Positions 46,025 through 58,420 of a stretch of DNA of 64,000 nucleotides are shown here, piece after piece. Each line of letters begins with the position of its first letter. Within the stretch, counting starts at the first letter, position 1. Origin of the DNA: Elephas maximus indicus (Eukaryota > Chordata > Mammalia > Proboscidea > Elephantidae); NCBI RefSeq assembly GCF_024166365.1, contig NC_064822.1, forward strand, positions 106,450,823 to 106,514,822, in the 5' to 3' direction. The position numbers were made by a program, and so were the translations under genes. The notes below the pieces were generated by a model, which saw nothing but the letters and a program-made list of their open reading frames with translations, did not search any database and was not told the origin of the DNA.

Positions 46025-49000
46025 CTGAGGGAGGGGACAAGGGAGTTGACTCAAGATGAGACCAACACATCTAACAATGGAGATAGGAGACATGAGCTGG
46101 CAAATGCAGTTGCAACTTGAGGTCTTCCTACGAGAAGCAACCAATTCGAAACAAAACATACAGTGTGAGCTAACGGCACTAGATGAGTTATTAGACCACT
46201 TGTATTTCAATTCCAGCTCAGCTATTAATTAGTAGTGTGATCCCCAAGAAAGCTGTTTATCTTTCTAGGGTTTTGTTTCCTTTTCTAAAAAGGTGGGCAA
46301 AAACTATCAAAGAGCCCTTCCGGTTAAAAAGTCCAGAGATACCATCTTTCTGAATGCTGACAATACAGTTGATTTAAGTACCTCAGAGACCTTTCCAGAA
46401 CTCACCTGGTTTACTGAGATGGAACAAAAGGCTGGGGCCCAAGCCTAATGCCTTCTGCAGTCACAGGCATGGGAAAGGGTCTGGAAGATCATGCTAGTCC
46501 AAAGCAATACGTTCTGGGGGAAACTGAGCAAAACTGCCTTAGCTTGCTAAGGTGCTAAAGTGAAGGTTCAAACAAAGTAAACAGCCAACATGCTTTATTC
46601 CTCGCTGAGGGTTGACCAGGCCAGTCTAGTTCTAAAGCAGTTACCAAGATAATTAGCTTACAGACCAGGAATATCAAGAAGGGAAATGCTTTCTACCTCT
46701 TTATCTCCCTTTTGGACTCCCAAAAGGACGAAAAACACACATACCAAAAAATAAAACATTAAAAACCCAAGTAAGCAAATAAGCATATACAAATACACAA
46801 TGTCTTCCTACAATGTCAGCTTGCAGAACTCCCCACTCCAGAGCTATCAGCTCTTAGGTCTGTGTACAACGGACTGACTCATTATGGGACTTCAGTCTGA
46901 AAAGCCTGTTTGGCCAGATTGACTACAGCTATCTGTTACCTATCTAAAAATAAGGAAGAAAAGGCTGGTTAGGCTAAATTCACCTGCAAAACTCAGTGTC
47001 CTTCTCTAAGACACATCCTCAGTATATGAGTTTCAGCCTTTAGGATGGTACTCCTGCTTCTAGTTGAAATGGCTCCCCCAAACTGACTTGTCAGAAGGCC
47101 AGCAAGGAGAAGATGCTTTCTATCTTTCAGGACACTGGATTTAAGCCCCTACCAGGCCAAGTACAAATTCAAATTATAAAGACCAGTTGCTGTCAGTTCT
47201 GACTCATGGCAATCTACGTTTGTCAGAGTAGAACCATGCTCCATAGGATTTTGTTTTTATTAAATTTTTTGTTTTATAATTTATTTTGTTATTGGGAATA
47301 CACATAGTGAAAACATACACCAATTCAAGTGTCTACATGTACAGTTCAGTGACACTGATTACATTTTTTGAGTTGTGCAACCGTTCTCACTCTTTTTGAG
47401 TTGTTCCTTCCCCATTCTCCATATGGTTTTCAATGGTCAGTTTTTTGGAAGTAGACTGCCAGACTTTTCTTCCGAGGTACCTCTGGATGAACTCAAACCG
47501 CCAACGTTTCAGTTAGCAGCCGATCATGTTAACTGTTTGTACTACTCTGAGATTCCATGAACCTGAACTATAGGACCTGAAAACTATTTTGGCTTTTACA
47601 AATTTGGTGTAGTGGTACTGTAATTGTTTGCAGACAGAACACTCACCTCATTACCTCAAGGAGTCAGTCAGTATTGAAGGAACAGCCACTAAACGTTAAA
47701 CATACTAATCCCAGTTCATCTGCTGACAGTGGCTTCCTATCACCTGAGGTGTGAAACACAACTAAGATAACAGATATCCCCACAGCCTGAGAATCCTGTA
47801 ATGCTTGCTTGCTGTGTTGATGGAGGAGGCTTGTGGAACTGGGGAGTGTTCACCGTTACGGGGAATCCATCCCTGGATGGGCAGCCTCCCATGCTCATTG
47901 GCACACCACAACCCCCTGACACTAGTGGAGATATACCATCTCAGGCCAACCTGGACTGACCTGGCATTTAATCCCAGCCTGACTGCAGGCACACGCTTCT
48001 GGGTCACAGTACAGTCGACAGTCACAACCACACTCTTCCCGTGAGAGGCGGATGGCTCGTAGCTCTTGCTTCTCTTCAGCATCAATGCGGTGGACCCCAG
48101 AAGCCCGCAGCAGGGCCCGTCGCCGTTTGGTGGGCAGAGGCTGCAGGAAGAAGTAATCATCCACCTCCACGTTTTCCACATCTATATCCTCATCTGAAAC
48201 ATCATCCAGGGTCAGCCCATCGGCCTCCACCGACTCCACTGTCCCATTCTTGGTCAGCTGCCAAGGGACAGGAAAGGTTAGCCTCTTGAGCATTACCAGC
48301 ACAAGCATCTTCACAGGGAGTATCTAGAGCAGCACTGTCCAGCAGAACTTTCTGTGGTGATGGAAACGTCTGCACAGTCCAATAAAGTAGCCATTAGCTA
48401 CGTGTGACTGTTAACTACCTGAAATTTGGCTAGTACAATTGAGGGACAGAGTTTTAAATTTTACTTAAGTTTAATTAAATAGCCACACATACATGTAACG
48501 TACTGTATACTGTAAAAGTCAACAGCATAAAGCCCAAAACAGAAAGCCTGATGTAACTCTTTAATACTACCGCATCAACACAAAGGACATCAAACTTTGG
48601 GTGCAAGTTTCTCAAACCCCTGCTTCATCTTCCCATCCAGATTTGGACTCATTTCCAGAGCCATTTCCCTTATCTTAGGCTCCCTTGCCCTCTTAACACA
48701 GACGAAGAGGTCTATCAGTGGCTGGATATTCCTTGGATGCAAGTTAAAGGGTTTTTATACAAGATAACCTTGCAAAACACCCTTTAACTTGTACTCTCAT
48801 TGAACCCAAAACCACCTTCTGGGAAAAATGGCACATTAAAGTATAGAACAAGGACACCAGGTCTTCAATGAACCCGAATCCCCACAGCGTGAACAATTAC
48901 CTGTGCATACACAGAGAAGCCTCGTTTTACTGGGAGGAGGAAAAATAAGCCAATTATTAACAGCAATCAAAGCCCTTGCTTCTAACCCAGGGCCCCAGAA

Positions 49001-52000
49001 GAAATGTATTCCTTCTTTCCAATCCTTTTTTAACTTGATTCCAAAGAAAAGCTGTATCTGAGGTACAGTGGTATATATAACACTGAGTATACATACTATT
49101 TACAAGCAAAAATCTGGGTTCTAAGACGGCTAGAGAGCCAGGAAAGGCAGTCTTAATGGAAAGACAGGTTGAAGAGAATCTGTGGCTGAATAGTTGAAAA
49201 CTCACAGGAGAATTCGAGGAAAGAAAATGAGGCCTCATAATCCCTGGGGCTCTGGAAGCTGCTAACAGTGTGCAAGCCAGTAACGGAGGTTTTGGTTTCT
49301 GTCATCAGAACCACAGAGTAGTGCTGGTGAAGGAGCACGGGGAGAGATGTGATGCAATAACCTGCATGAGAAGCTGCACACCAGGTTTTAGTTTGGGGTT
49401 TTTTTGGGGGGCCAGGGCAGGGCAGGTGGTGGAGAAATGAGAGAAGTGAAATGGAGTTTCTGGGGTTCCCTTATCTGTACCTGTTAGGCCAAGTACCAGG
49501 GGCCTTTCCGTAGACCTTGGGGTTGTTCCTGTCTACACGTCACCAGTGTTGGCGTCCTAATCACCCTCCCTCCTCCTATCCTCTTAAAGGAGAGAGACCA
49601 GAGATGCAACAGAAAACAACTCATGTATATACGAGAATTCAACACATCTTGATAGAGCAGGCCTTTTAAATCACTGCGGGAAGAGTCTCCCAGCCATTAA
49701 ATGGTGTTGGGACAATTGGATATTCTTTGAAAAGAAATACAGTTAAATTCCCAATTCACACCATTCATAATAACGAATTCTATGTGAGTAAAAGGCCAAA
49801 ATATAAAAAATACAATATTAGTTGCAAAGCACCAAAGAGCTATTGGTAATGGCAGCCCAAAAGGAAAGCAAGCATTAGATGGCATATGAGAGATGCCAAA
49901 TATATATTTCTGAAACCGAATGCCAAATATATGTTTTTGAGACCAACTGCCTCCCCTCTAGGAGTCCCTGGGTGGCGGAAACAGTTAAGCATAGAACTAC
50001 TAACTGAAAGGTTAGCGGTTCAAACCAATCCAGAGGCGCCTGGGACATAAGGCCTGGCAATCTGCTTCCAAAAGGCCACAGCCTTGAAAACCCTAGAGAG
50101 CAGTTCTACTCTGCACACACGGGATTGCCATGAGTCAGGATTGGCAACTAACAATAATAACAAGCCTCCTCTACGGAATGCTTAAGATAGGAAAAATTTC
50201 TAAGAAAAGAGTAAACTGGGCCTGAGGGGGAAGAGCAAAGTAAGGGTTTTCTCGACATATAAATATGTCTAAAATGCCACCACTCCTACTGCTCACTAAA
50301 TCTGCTAAAATAGGAATCCTGTAACGCAGTCTTGGGTTTGCCTGGCTTTGCACCTAGAACTCCTACAATGGGGGCCACAGAACAGGACAGTCTCCTGTTT
50401 TGACAGGTCAGTCCTCTACAAGATTTAGGAGATGAGAGGTTCCTTTTCAGGAGAGGGAAGAAAGCCTCCATTGCCCAGCTTATCTGCCCAGCTGTTGCCA
50501 TAGCAGCAGGAAGGTGATGGGGGTCAGTGATGGAATTCTTCAGACAGAAGGAAGAGAAGTTTGAATGTCATCCTAGTTAGAAAAACAGGTGTAAGGCTTT
50601 AGGAGTAGGCTGAGGGAACACAGAATTCTCAAAGGGAGAAAGGAATAAGATCTGGTCAGCCTACATCCTCTGCCTCTACTTCTCTAACCCTATGACATTC
50701 GGGTATGTTTTAATAGGATTTCACCCAAGACACTGGATATAATGCAGCCACCTCTTTTCATATGGGCCAGCATATATTGGGCCCAAAAGAAACTCGGCCA
50801 GGCCTAAAGCAGCGCTCTCGAAATGTGGAAACAAAAACTCTGGGGGAAATTTTTGAGGACTGGTGGAAACTATGGCTGTGGAGCACCAAACAGTGGTACA
50901 ATAGTGAATGGGTGGCTATAAAGACTCACCTGAGATGGTCTTCTCCCTGCCCGTTTCACCTCCTAAACTCTTCAAGCTGGTGCTGTACCAGATGAAGGCA
51001 GAGTACCATACAATTCTAAGTAATGATCTGGTAAGCTGCTGTCACATCTAGAAAACTATGACCTAGGAGCAACAGGTTATAGAAATCCAAGGACTCCTTC
51101 AGAGAAAGTAAAAGATCCAAAACCTGTTTCATTCATCAGGGCAGTGGACAGTCATTTGACAAGTAAGTGAAACCCTGCTTCCTCAGGCTCCAGGGGTGGC
51201 AGACTTGCACGCCTCCAGGTATTCGCATCTTAAATTTAAGAAAAAGCCTCAGACTGGGATCTGATTGCAAATCTGAGAGTCCTCATTAGAAAGATTTGGA
51301 GTCTCAATAGGAATCTCTACGTGCCAAGCAAACCCTAAGACCAAGAATCAATGGACCTAACGTGAAGATTGTTGAATCGGCAGATGTTTTGTTACCTATA
51401 CATTTACCACAGTTAGAAAAAAAAACAACAATAGACCTAGATAGTTTCCCACTTCATCTTGGCACAGGAGAAGCACCCGATCCTAGAACCCTTAGGCACC
51501 TTCATCTTCTTGGCATGGAGTTTCTCCTCCTTCAGGTGCTCACGAAGAATCTCCCGATGGTTCACCTCCTGCTCTTGGGCAAACTCACAGAGCGTGTAGC
51601 TGCGTACAGAGTTATGACGCTGAGCCATGCCCAGAGAGCTGCCACCCTGGCTGGGCACACTGGTGAAACCCTGGCGCCGGGCAAAGTAGTATACAGTCAC
51701 CTGGTCAAAGCGCACATTCTTCCGCCGCAGCTGCTTCTGCCGCTTCAGGATGGATGTGGCTGAGAAGGAGCACAGGGCAGTGTTATTAACCCAGAGATGG
51801 ACTGATTGGGAACCTCGCTCTTTCTCATCCACCTAGATTCCCAACTCTTCTGTTCCAAATGGGCTCCCTGTTCCTAGAGACCTTTCTTATTTTCAAATCA
51901 TAAATGCACAGTTGGAAGGGACCTTGAAAATCTGGTCCAAACCACTGCCTCTAGACTGACTTTACCTAAGCAGATGACCACAAAATCTATTTTTAGACAT

Positions 52001-53021
52001 CAGCTGGGAAGAGGAGCTCTAAGTAATCTTTTCAGGATATAACAATCTATAGCTACACTGTCCAATACAGCAGCTGCTAACCACATGTAGCAATTTAAAT
52101 TTATATTAATTAAAATGAAATAAAAATTCAGTTCTTCACTCATCCTAACCACATTTCAAATGCTCGACAGCCACATATGACTAGTGGCTACAGTACTGGA
52201 CAGTGTAGATACAGAACATTTCTATCGTAACAGAAAATTCTACTGGACAGTATTGATCCATAGCTGGGGTCAGCAAACTTTTTTTGTAAAGGGCCAGGTA
52301 GTAAATATTTTAGGTTTTGCAGGCCATAGGTCTCTGTTGTACCTACTCTATCATGTAGTGCGAAAGCAATCATAGACAATATGTAAACAAATGAACGTGG
52401 CCCTGTTCCAATAAAACTTTATTTACAAAAACAGGCCACAGGCCAGATTTGGCCCATGGACAACCCCTGACCCATAGTATCAGATGTTCTTTCCAAGAAC
52501 TAATTGGCCCATAAGAATTAATAAGTTTGGATTTATCCCAGACTCCAGTTGTCCAGGGAGTAAGCATTTATGTCCTGCTAGAGCTACAATTTTCTGGGAC
52601 TCTGGTTGGAAAAAGTAGAGTACCAAACACCTTCTTCTTCAACATAATTCAACTCATTCTGCACAAGTAAAATCAGCTAGAATAAATGGACTTAAGCCTT
52701 GATATCAGAGCAACAAAGTCTTCCAAAGAACAAGGTTGTGCTAAGAGTAGGAAAGATTATGATTAAAGCCAAATCCCCCAGCTGGGCAGAAGAAGCTATC
52801 TCCAGAGTTGCAACCTGGGCTCTGATGCTTGGGCACAGGGAGGAAGGGAGGAAGGGAGCAGCTCACTCACGTGTGAAGCTGGCAGTTGTCGGAGGATTGA
52901 GGCTGTCGCAGCTGTCAGCACTGTCACTGCTGGAGATCTCATCATCTGAGTTGGAAACGGATGAACCCACATCCACATCATCAAACTTCCTCTTGAGACC
53001 TGAGCCCGTGAATGCATCCAT
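45101..53021 (-). CDS. CSRNP2: CSRNP2, cysteine/serine-rich nuclear protein 2 (four coding exons, 543 aa)
   Basis: CSRNP2 belongs to the AXUD1/CSRNP family of nuclear transcription activators, reported to bind AGAGTG-type sites. Exons 53021-52871, 51759-51500, 48257-47961 and 46024-45101 join to 1632 nt, 543 codons plus stop, the same length as human. The N-terminus [20 protein letters not shown] leads into a Ser/Asp-rich stretch (to about residue 43); then a conserved block [37 protein letters not shown]; an acidic stretch ([17 protein letters not shown]); a basic TKRRRALLR; the Cys-rich core from about residue 214 ([19 protein letters not shown] then [20 protein letters not shown]); and an acidic, Ser/Pro-rich activation-type tail. 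All eight-plus core Cys are present. No break, so it appears functional. Transcribed towards LETMD1. Confidence 0.97.
46025..47178 (-). other. CSRNP2 intron 4 (part), nothing recognised
   Basis: No repeat family or RNA gene identified up to the SINE at 47179. Confidence 0.4.
47179..47558 (-). repeat. AfroSINE, longer subtype, interrupted, in CSRNP2 intron
   Basis: Left part ACCAGTTGCTGTCAGTTCTG to GCTCCATAGG, about 170 bp of L1-3'-end-like insert (47250-47422), then GGTTTTCAATGGTCAGTTTT to GTTAACTGTTTGTACTACTC. Confidence 0.85.
47961..48257 (-). CDS. CSRNP2: CSRNP2 coding exon 3
   Basis: Acceptor CCCTTGGCAG; starts [10 protein letters not shown] and ends CSQAGIKCQ before GTCAGT. Exactly 99 codons, including the first half of the Cys-rich core. 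Confidence 0.96.
48328..48500 (-). repeat. MER5A-type hAT-Charlie element
   Basis: GCACTGTCCAGCAGAACTTT and CCATTAGCTACGTGTGACTG are MER5A words in reverse. Confidence 0.85.
48501..49955. other. CSRNP2 intron 3 sequence, nothing recognised
   Basis: No supported feature; several short open frames are noise. Confidence 0.4.
49960..50160 (+). repeat. AfroSINE, longer subtype
   Basis: AGGAGTCCCTGGGTGGCGGA, ATAAGGCCTGGCAATCTGCT, ATTGCCATGAGTCAGGATTG. Confidence 0.92.
50161..51499 (-). other. CSRNP2 intron 3 sequence, nothing recognised
   Basis: No supported feature in about 1.3 kb before the exon at 51500. Confidence 0.4.
51500..51759 (-). CDS. CSRNP2: CSRNP2 coding exon 2
   Basis: Acceptor CTCCTTCTCAG. 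Reads [20 protein letters not shown] to KLHAKKMK. The donor is GTGCCTAAG, an unusually weak match, but the phase and protein fix the boundary. Confidence 0.93.
52045..52262 (+). repeat. MER5A-type hAT-Charlie element
   Basis: ACTGTCCAATACAGCAGCTG, ACATATGACTAGTGGCTACA and AAAATTCTACTGGACAGTAT, close to the MER5A consensus; opposite orientation to the copy at 48328. Confidence 0.9.
52266..52472 (+). repeat. hAT-type DNA element (non-autonomous), adjacent to MER5A
   Basis: GGGTCAGCAAACTTTTTTTG, GGGCCAGGTAGTAAATATTT and CAATAAAACTTTATTTACAA are a well-known mammalian hAT MITE; I am unsure of the exact family name. Confidence 0.8.
52871..53021 (-). CDS. CSRNP2: CSRNP2 coding exon 1 (first coding)
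   Basis: ATG at 53021; ends at PPTTASFT plus one base before GTGAGT. The exon's untranslated part probably starts at about 53107, after acceptor CTTCTCCCCTGGGCAG. Confidence 0.95.
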
Positions 53022-53414
53022 TGGCTTCAAAGGGGTTTCCTCGGGGAGCCCAACACGTTGGCTCCAAAACCCCTGCTCACCACCAGCTAGCCAGGCGCAT
53101 TAGGATTCTGCCCAGGGGAGAAGAGGAATCAGCATTCTTGTCCTAAGACCAGCCCCTGCCAAGTCTACACAGACACTCTAACTGAAGAAAGCAAGCACCT
53201 GAGCTAGCAATGAATGATGGCTGGTGTCTCGAGACTAGGTCATTTCTCTATTGCTTCCCGCCAACATTCTCCCACCTTTTGTTTCCCCTCAGCCCCTCCA
53301 GTCTTCAGTCACTCTTATGATAATGAGGTGAGTGGCAACACCACCTTTCCCAGTGGAGTTAAGGCCTTTGGTTCTAAGCCAGCTGGGCTCTAGGCTTCAT
53401 TAACCAAAAAACAA

Positions 53415-53450
53415 AACAAAACCCACTGCTGTCGAGTGGATTCATTAGCA
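53415..53450 (-). repeat. AfroSINE scrap
   Basis: CCCACTGCTGTCGAGTGGAT; only the 3' end. Confidence 0.55.
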
Positions 53451-55258
53451 CAGGGGTAATAGTAGCTGCTCTTCTGATCACCCAGGTCTCTCCAAGGGAC
53501 CGGCAGGAGGGACTGGGGATCCAAGGCAGAATTAGGCTTTGCCTAAACCTAGACTAGACCCAATTATTTTTCCTAGTGATAATGTAGCCTGGCATTTCCC
53601 AAAGTGTATACCTTAAATACACTAGTTCCAAGGATATTAATAGTTTTTACATGGAAATAGGACAGCTGTGTCAAAACAGTTTAGAAAACTGTTAAGGCAG
53701 AATTTTAAGAGTCTTTAAAGATGCTAATGAACATGGTGACGGGTGGGAGAAAACACAGAATGCAGTTATTATGGAACCCTTTGTTTCCAGTGTATCTTAG
53801 GGGGCAAGTGATCCTTGGAACACACCTCAGGAAATGCGACTTTAGAATTTCTAAGGACGTTGGCAGCCAGGAAAGCCCTTTAACCAGACCTTCACAAGTA
53901 TGAAGTGTCTCATCAGGCTCCTAAAAACGTCAAGTTTGATACTACAGAACGGATGGAAGATTCGAATCTGCACTGGTTTCAAAACTCACGATCCTTCCCA
54001 ATCTCACACCACTCCATAAAATAGGGCTCATCTGATCTAGCATCATCCTTTTTGCAATAAAAAGGTAGCTTTACAATCTTTGCCCTCTGAAAAGCAGCAG
54101 CAAAATAAATAGCAAAAGTGACAATTTACTCTGATTACATCAATATGGCAGACAGTTTTTTCAACACAACCAAGGAGTCTTGAGATAGTCCACTTCCAAG
54201 GTACAAATCTTTTTCCTTCTCCATCTTTGGACTTAAGTTCTGGAAGGACATGAATCTACTCTGCAGAAATGCTGTTAGAGCTTGAGCCACGTGTGATGAG
54301 GTATGAAGCCTCCCTTGCTTTGCCTCAGTAATGCCAGAATCTCCCCAGACTATGACCTCACTAGTTGCTAATTATGCAGGAGGAATAACAACACTGCCCA
54401 GAAAGACAGGGCTGCATTACTGCAAAGCAGCTAACCAGAATACACTGTGGTGTCAAGAGCTGCCTGCTACAGAGCTGTTCTCGACTGTGTTTCTTGGAAG
54501 CGATTGGCCTGCTCTTGGATCAGCTCTACGTAGTCAACCAGACCTAATAAGTACTTTGGAGAAGATATTTCCTATGCAAATCTGTCTATCCAGATCCCAT
54601 CAAATTCTGCATTCAAGTAACAAAATGTACCTAAGAAACATCAGGCTTCATAGGTCTCAGGCAAGCACATTCCTGAAATAAATTTGGTCAGGGAGGAAAA
54701 AAAATAATCGAGTATTGGATAAAAATTGTAATTAAATTTAAAAAACAAGCCCAAAGTACCAGTTCTGTTCTTCAAGTTACTGATCCTGCTATCATGGTCA
54801 CATTTCTAGGACATGGTAAGAACAGAGGAAGCCAAGGGCATTTTTATGGGTTAAGATTTAGACTGAGTTTAAAGATAATCTATTGACTAACAAATTTCTA
54901 ATTTTATTCTATTATTGGGAGAGGGGACTTACAGTTGAGTATTTATGTGGCTGGGTTAAAAAATAATAATAATAATGTTGACCATGGGGTTTAAGTTCTA
55001 TTTTCCTTCTTAAGAAATACCTTATCAACCACATGAAAAATCAAAATGAGCTGAAAATCTGCTTTCTCAAAAATGGCTTGTGCAAGTCATGGCTTCAGTT
55101 TTAAGTGAGCTTCAGTTAGTGCTGCTACTAAGGAAGTGGCCTTTTCCTCAGGCTGGAAACACTCAGGGACTTATGACTAGAAGCAAATGTACACTCTTGT
55201 TCTTTGCTCAGGTGTCCCTCTGCTTCCAAGAACGTGAGTTCCATTTGAGTATTTTTCC
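53451..55258. other. CSRNP2 intron 1 sequence
   Basis: About 53575-53900 has the look of an old DNA-element pair; a 116-codon plus-strand frame at 54331-54681 is unlike any family I know and has no promoter or splice context. Confidence 0.35.
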
Positions 55259-55467
55259 TTAAGTTCCACAGGAGCTTGGATCTGGTCCAAAATCATCTTT
55301 ATTGCTAAAATTCTCCACTGTCTTAACCCAGCTGCCCCCAGGGGTTATCATTTCTCTTAGGGTTACTTTTTGTGTACTCTGGTGCAGCGAGGGTTGCTGG
55401 CTGCTGTTTCTATTCTCCTCCTCCCTTTTTTCTATGTCTTCTTCACTTTCACTTCTGAAATAGTGCC
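55259..55467 (-). CDS. Protein-like exon candidate in CSRNP2 intron 1 (unrecognised)
   Basis: On the minus strand a T/C-rich tract ends TTGCCCAG at about 55468 and is followed by an open frame of about 69 residues to a TAA at 55261-55259. It starts RHYFRSESEEDIEKREEENR and later reads KVTLREMITPGGSWVKTVEN. The composition (acidic/Ser/Glu/Arg, few rare residues) looks like genuine C-terminal coding sequence rather than chance. I do not recognise it. It could be a last exon of an undescribed nested transcript, a CSRNP2 alternative exon, or a fragment of a processed pseudogene. Confidence 0.35.
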
Positions 55468-55499
55468 TTCTGGGCAATGATGGGGATAGGTGAGAAAGA

Positions 55500-57600
55500 A
55501 GAAAAAAAGGTGTGGAATATAGGAGAAAATATTTTCCTTAAACTGCCAGAAAATAAGCTGAAACTATGGCTATATGTGTAAAAAATGTGCATATTGACCT
55601 ATAATCTAACTATTCCACTTAGATGGCATTTAGGAAAATTTTCAAGGTGACCCCACTGTTCTAGGTATCTGCACCCTACTCAGGATCTGTTAGCATCTCT
55701 TTCTCTGACATGAACCCCATTATTAATAACCAAAAAAACAAAAAAAACTACTCTGTCCTGACAACTGATGTAACTTTAAATTTCAAACCAGCTCTCCTTG
55801 CCCAACTCTCTGGTGTGAACTTGACCTGTTAAGATAAAGATGGTCGCTGGGCACCAAGAAGAGCAACCCCATCCACTGCCACTGTGGCTTGAAGAGATCT
55901 TTCTTTGCAATGCAACAACTAGAGTAAGTTTCACACTTTGCACTTCATCAATTAATCTCCTTTCAAACTACAAAAGTCAGTTATCTCACCTCTCTCAACT
56001 ATTCATTTGTAAAAGATCAATGTCTGTGTTCAACAGATACATTTATCCTAGGTTATACTCCACTCATTTAAAACCATGCAGAAATAATCAAGGTGAGACT
56101 GGAAATGCAGGTCATAACTGACACTTAACTGTCAAAATGACCAACTCAAACAACGAATGTTTTTGGAGAAAATGATGCAAAGCTTTATAAAAGCTTTTAA
56201 ATGCCAGTGAAAAGAAATGTCAGCTGATGCTTTCTGGCTACATGCCTCATGGTCTTTTCCCAAGTGTTTCTAGTCAAGCATTTCCCAAAGGTATATGAAA
56301 CAGTTCAGGTCTACAAATATATAGAAGACATTCAGCTGGCACCAACGAAATACATCTATCAGCATATCTGTATTTCAGTATTAGATCTAAGTTTTTTCAG
56401 GCCTATGAGGATTCCTAACAACCACCAAAAAAGAGCAAATGTGAGACTAGCAAAGGAGGGACTGCCCAGGAAAAAAATCTGTGACTGCACCATGTACGTG
56501 CAAAGTTTACGTAGTGTAGGCCTCTCTCTTAAATGAGTCCAAAATAATAAAACAAGGTACATCTCACAGGAGAAATCCTCTCCACTGGATTGGAACCCAA
56601 CCTTCCGCTAAAGGTCAAGGGGCCAAAATCTCTAACAAGATCGGCAGGGCTACCACAGTAGCTGGGTTAGAGAAAAAAAGGCTGGCTGCTGCGTGTTATG
56701 ATAAACCTGAATAAAATGACTTGTCCTGTTTCTCCTTTTAGAAGATACTGTGATTGAAACTTTCAAATACTAGGAATTTCATAGATCCATGTGTCCTTGT
56801 GATCACACTATCATGAATTTATTAAGCACTGAAGTGAAAACATCCTATCTAAACCAGGTATTGAAAGAAAGCATTGACACCCCTCATTCCTCTTTTGACC
56901 CATTCACTGACACAAGTTTGGAATTTGGCTTTCCATGTCTGTACCATCTTCATATGGGGGACACAAGATCTTTGTAGGAGAACTGGAACACGATGCTGCA
57001 GGAAGCATTACATCCAGTCATTTGTAACTCTGGCACACACCAACATCCTGGCATTGGAGATGTGCAAGATGGAAAGTCAGGAAAGGAAAATCTGAATCAA
57101 GTCCGAATTTACCTTGAACTGAAAACTTCAGGACAAGGGGACAGTGTGCCTCTTGGGGATACCTTCTAACATTTCATACTGAAGAATGGTTTGTGGTGTC
57201 AAACTGCCCCTCTAACCCCTTTAAAAGGATGAATCAAGGCCACTGCACTAAAAGGGATGGGTGGCAGTGAGCTGCATGTTAGGGCCTGTGAAAAAAAGAT
57301 CAAGCTAGCAACCAGGGCAAATGATGCTTCCATTTTTCCACACAACGCCAGAAAAATGGGAAACATCAGCAGCTGAAGGGACATGTCAAGTCATCAGTTT
57401 CCCTCAATGGACACGCCTGCTGAACCTTCAGGTCTGAACCCATTTCCCTCTGATTCCTGCTAACCTTCCCGCTCATTCCAATCGTCTGCAGCCCCGACCC
57501 AGCCCTCCTCATCCCTTCCTGCCTGCTACTCACAAATTCCCAACCACTCCTCCCACATTTTCCTCTATTCCCCCTCCCTTTCCTTCACTTCCCTCCATCC
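55500..57600. other. CSRNP2 intron 1 sequence, mostly unassigned
   Basis: A plus-strand ATG frame at 55840-55923 runs into a GTAAGT and mimics a first exon; no other support. Nothing else recognised. Confidence 0.35.
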
Positions 57601-58420
57601 TACACCATCTCCATTCCATTCCCAACAACCCTCTCCCGCAATCCCGCCGACTTCCGAGCCGCCCATCTCCTTCCCCGAGCTGCCCCCGCAGCCCCGGCCG
57701 GCGTCCTCGGTGCCCCCTGCTCCCACGCCTCTTCCCAGCTCTTCCTTCCCAGCGGCGCCCTCGCTCCCCGCCCCCCGACCGCTCCCGTCCGATCCTCCCT
57801 CATTTCTGACCCCTCCATCCGCACGGCTCGAGGCTTGACCACTCCTCCACAGCCGCCCGAGGGCCGATCCCGAAAAAGGACGAGGCGGCACCCTCCGCCC
57901 CGCACCCCCAGGCCCATTACCGGCCCCGCCGCGGCTGCCTCCTCCCGTGACGGTCTCTGCCGCCCCCGCTGCCGCCGCCGCCCAAGCCCGGGTGAAAACG
58001 AGGGAGGAGAGAGCGAATCCCGGGCCCCGCGGCGATGGTCGGGGAGCTCCCAGGGCGGCGGGGCGGGGAAGGAGGGCGGGTGGGCAGGCCGGCCGGCAGG
58101 CGGCGGGGGGCGGGCGGCTCCGGCAACTCGGGTGCCCCTGGCAGCAGCCGCCCAGAACCGCCCCGGCTCCGGCTAACAATAGGCTCCGGTCGCAGCGCTC
58201 CGACTCTTATAGGCGCCGGCACGTCCTGGCCGAGCCCCGAGGCAGGCTGGGAAATGGAGTCTACGTGCCAACCCCACGTCCAGCGGCATGCCGGGAATTG
58301 GAGGCGGCCAGGGGCGCAAAGCCGAGGCTCGGCCGGCGAACTGGCTCAGGAGGCGGAGTCTCCGCTGCAGCCGACCTTGGGAAAGCGAGTTTGGGGCTGC
58401 TGCAGCCCTTTGAAGGGGAA
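57600..58420 (-). promoter_or_regulatory. CSRNP2: CSRNP2 CpG-island promoter
   Basis: Strongly CpG-rich. A TATAAG on the minus strand lies at 58211-58206. Two ZNF143/THAP11-like modules lie upstream on the minus strand: CCAATTCCCGGCATGCC at 58302-58286 and ACTCCATTTCCCAGCCTGCC at 58261-58242. GC boxes are frequent. Confidence 0.75.
57921..58180 (-). other. CSRNP2: CSRNP2 non-coding exon 1
   Basis: The minus strand shows GGGGCCG followed by GTAATGGG, a plausible donor, at 57921. The start is estimated from TATAAG at 58211. All-frame open reading in this block reflects GC content, not coding. Confidence 0.5.

Larger units (their letters stand above)
42510..58180 (-). other. CSRNP2: CSRNP2 transcription unit (estimated ends)
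   Basis: Five exons: a non-coding exon in the CpG island, then four coding exons. The 3' end is set by AATAAA on the minus strand at 42532-42527; a second signal, ATTAAA at 42667-42662, would end it about 140 bp earlier. The 5' end is estimated from a TATAAG at 58211-58206. Confidence 0.75.

Noticed and set aside
54331-54681. 116-codon plus-strand open frame
   Set aside because: No recognisable family, no splice or promoter context, antisense to CSRNP2 intron 1; length is within chance for this window.
55840-55923. ATG frame ending at a GTAAGT, like a first exon on the plus strand
   Set aside because: Only an ATG and a donor; no partner exon or promoter seen.
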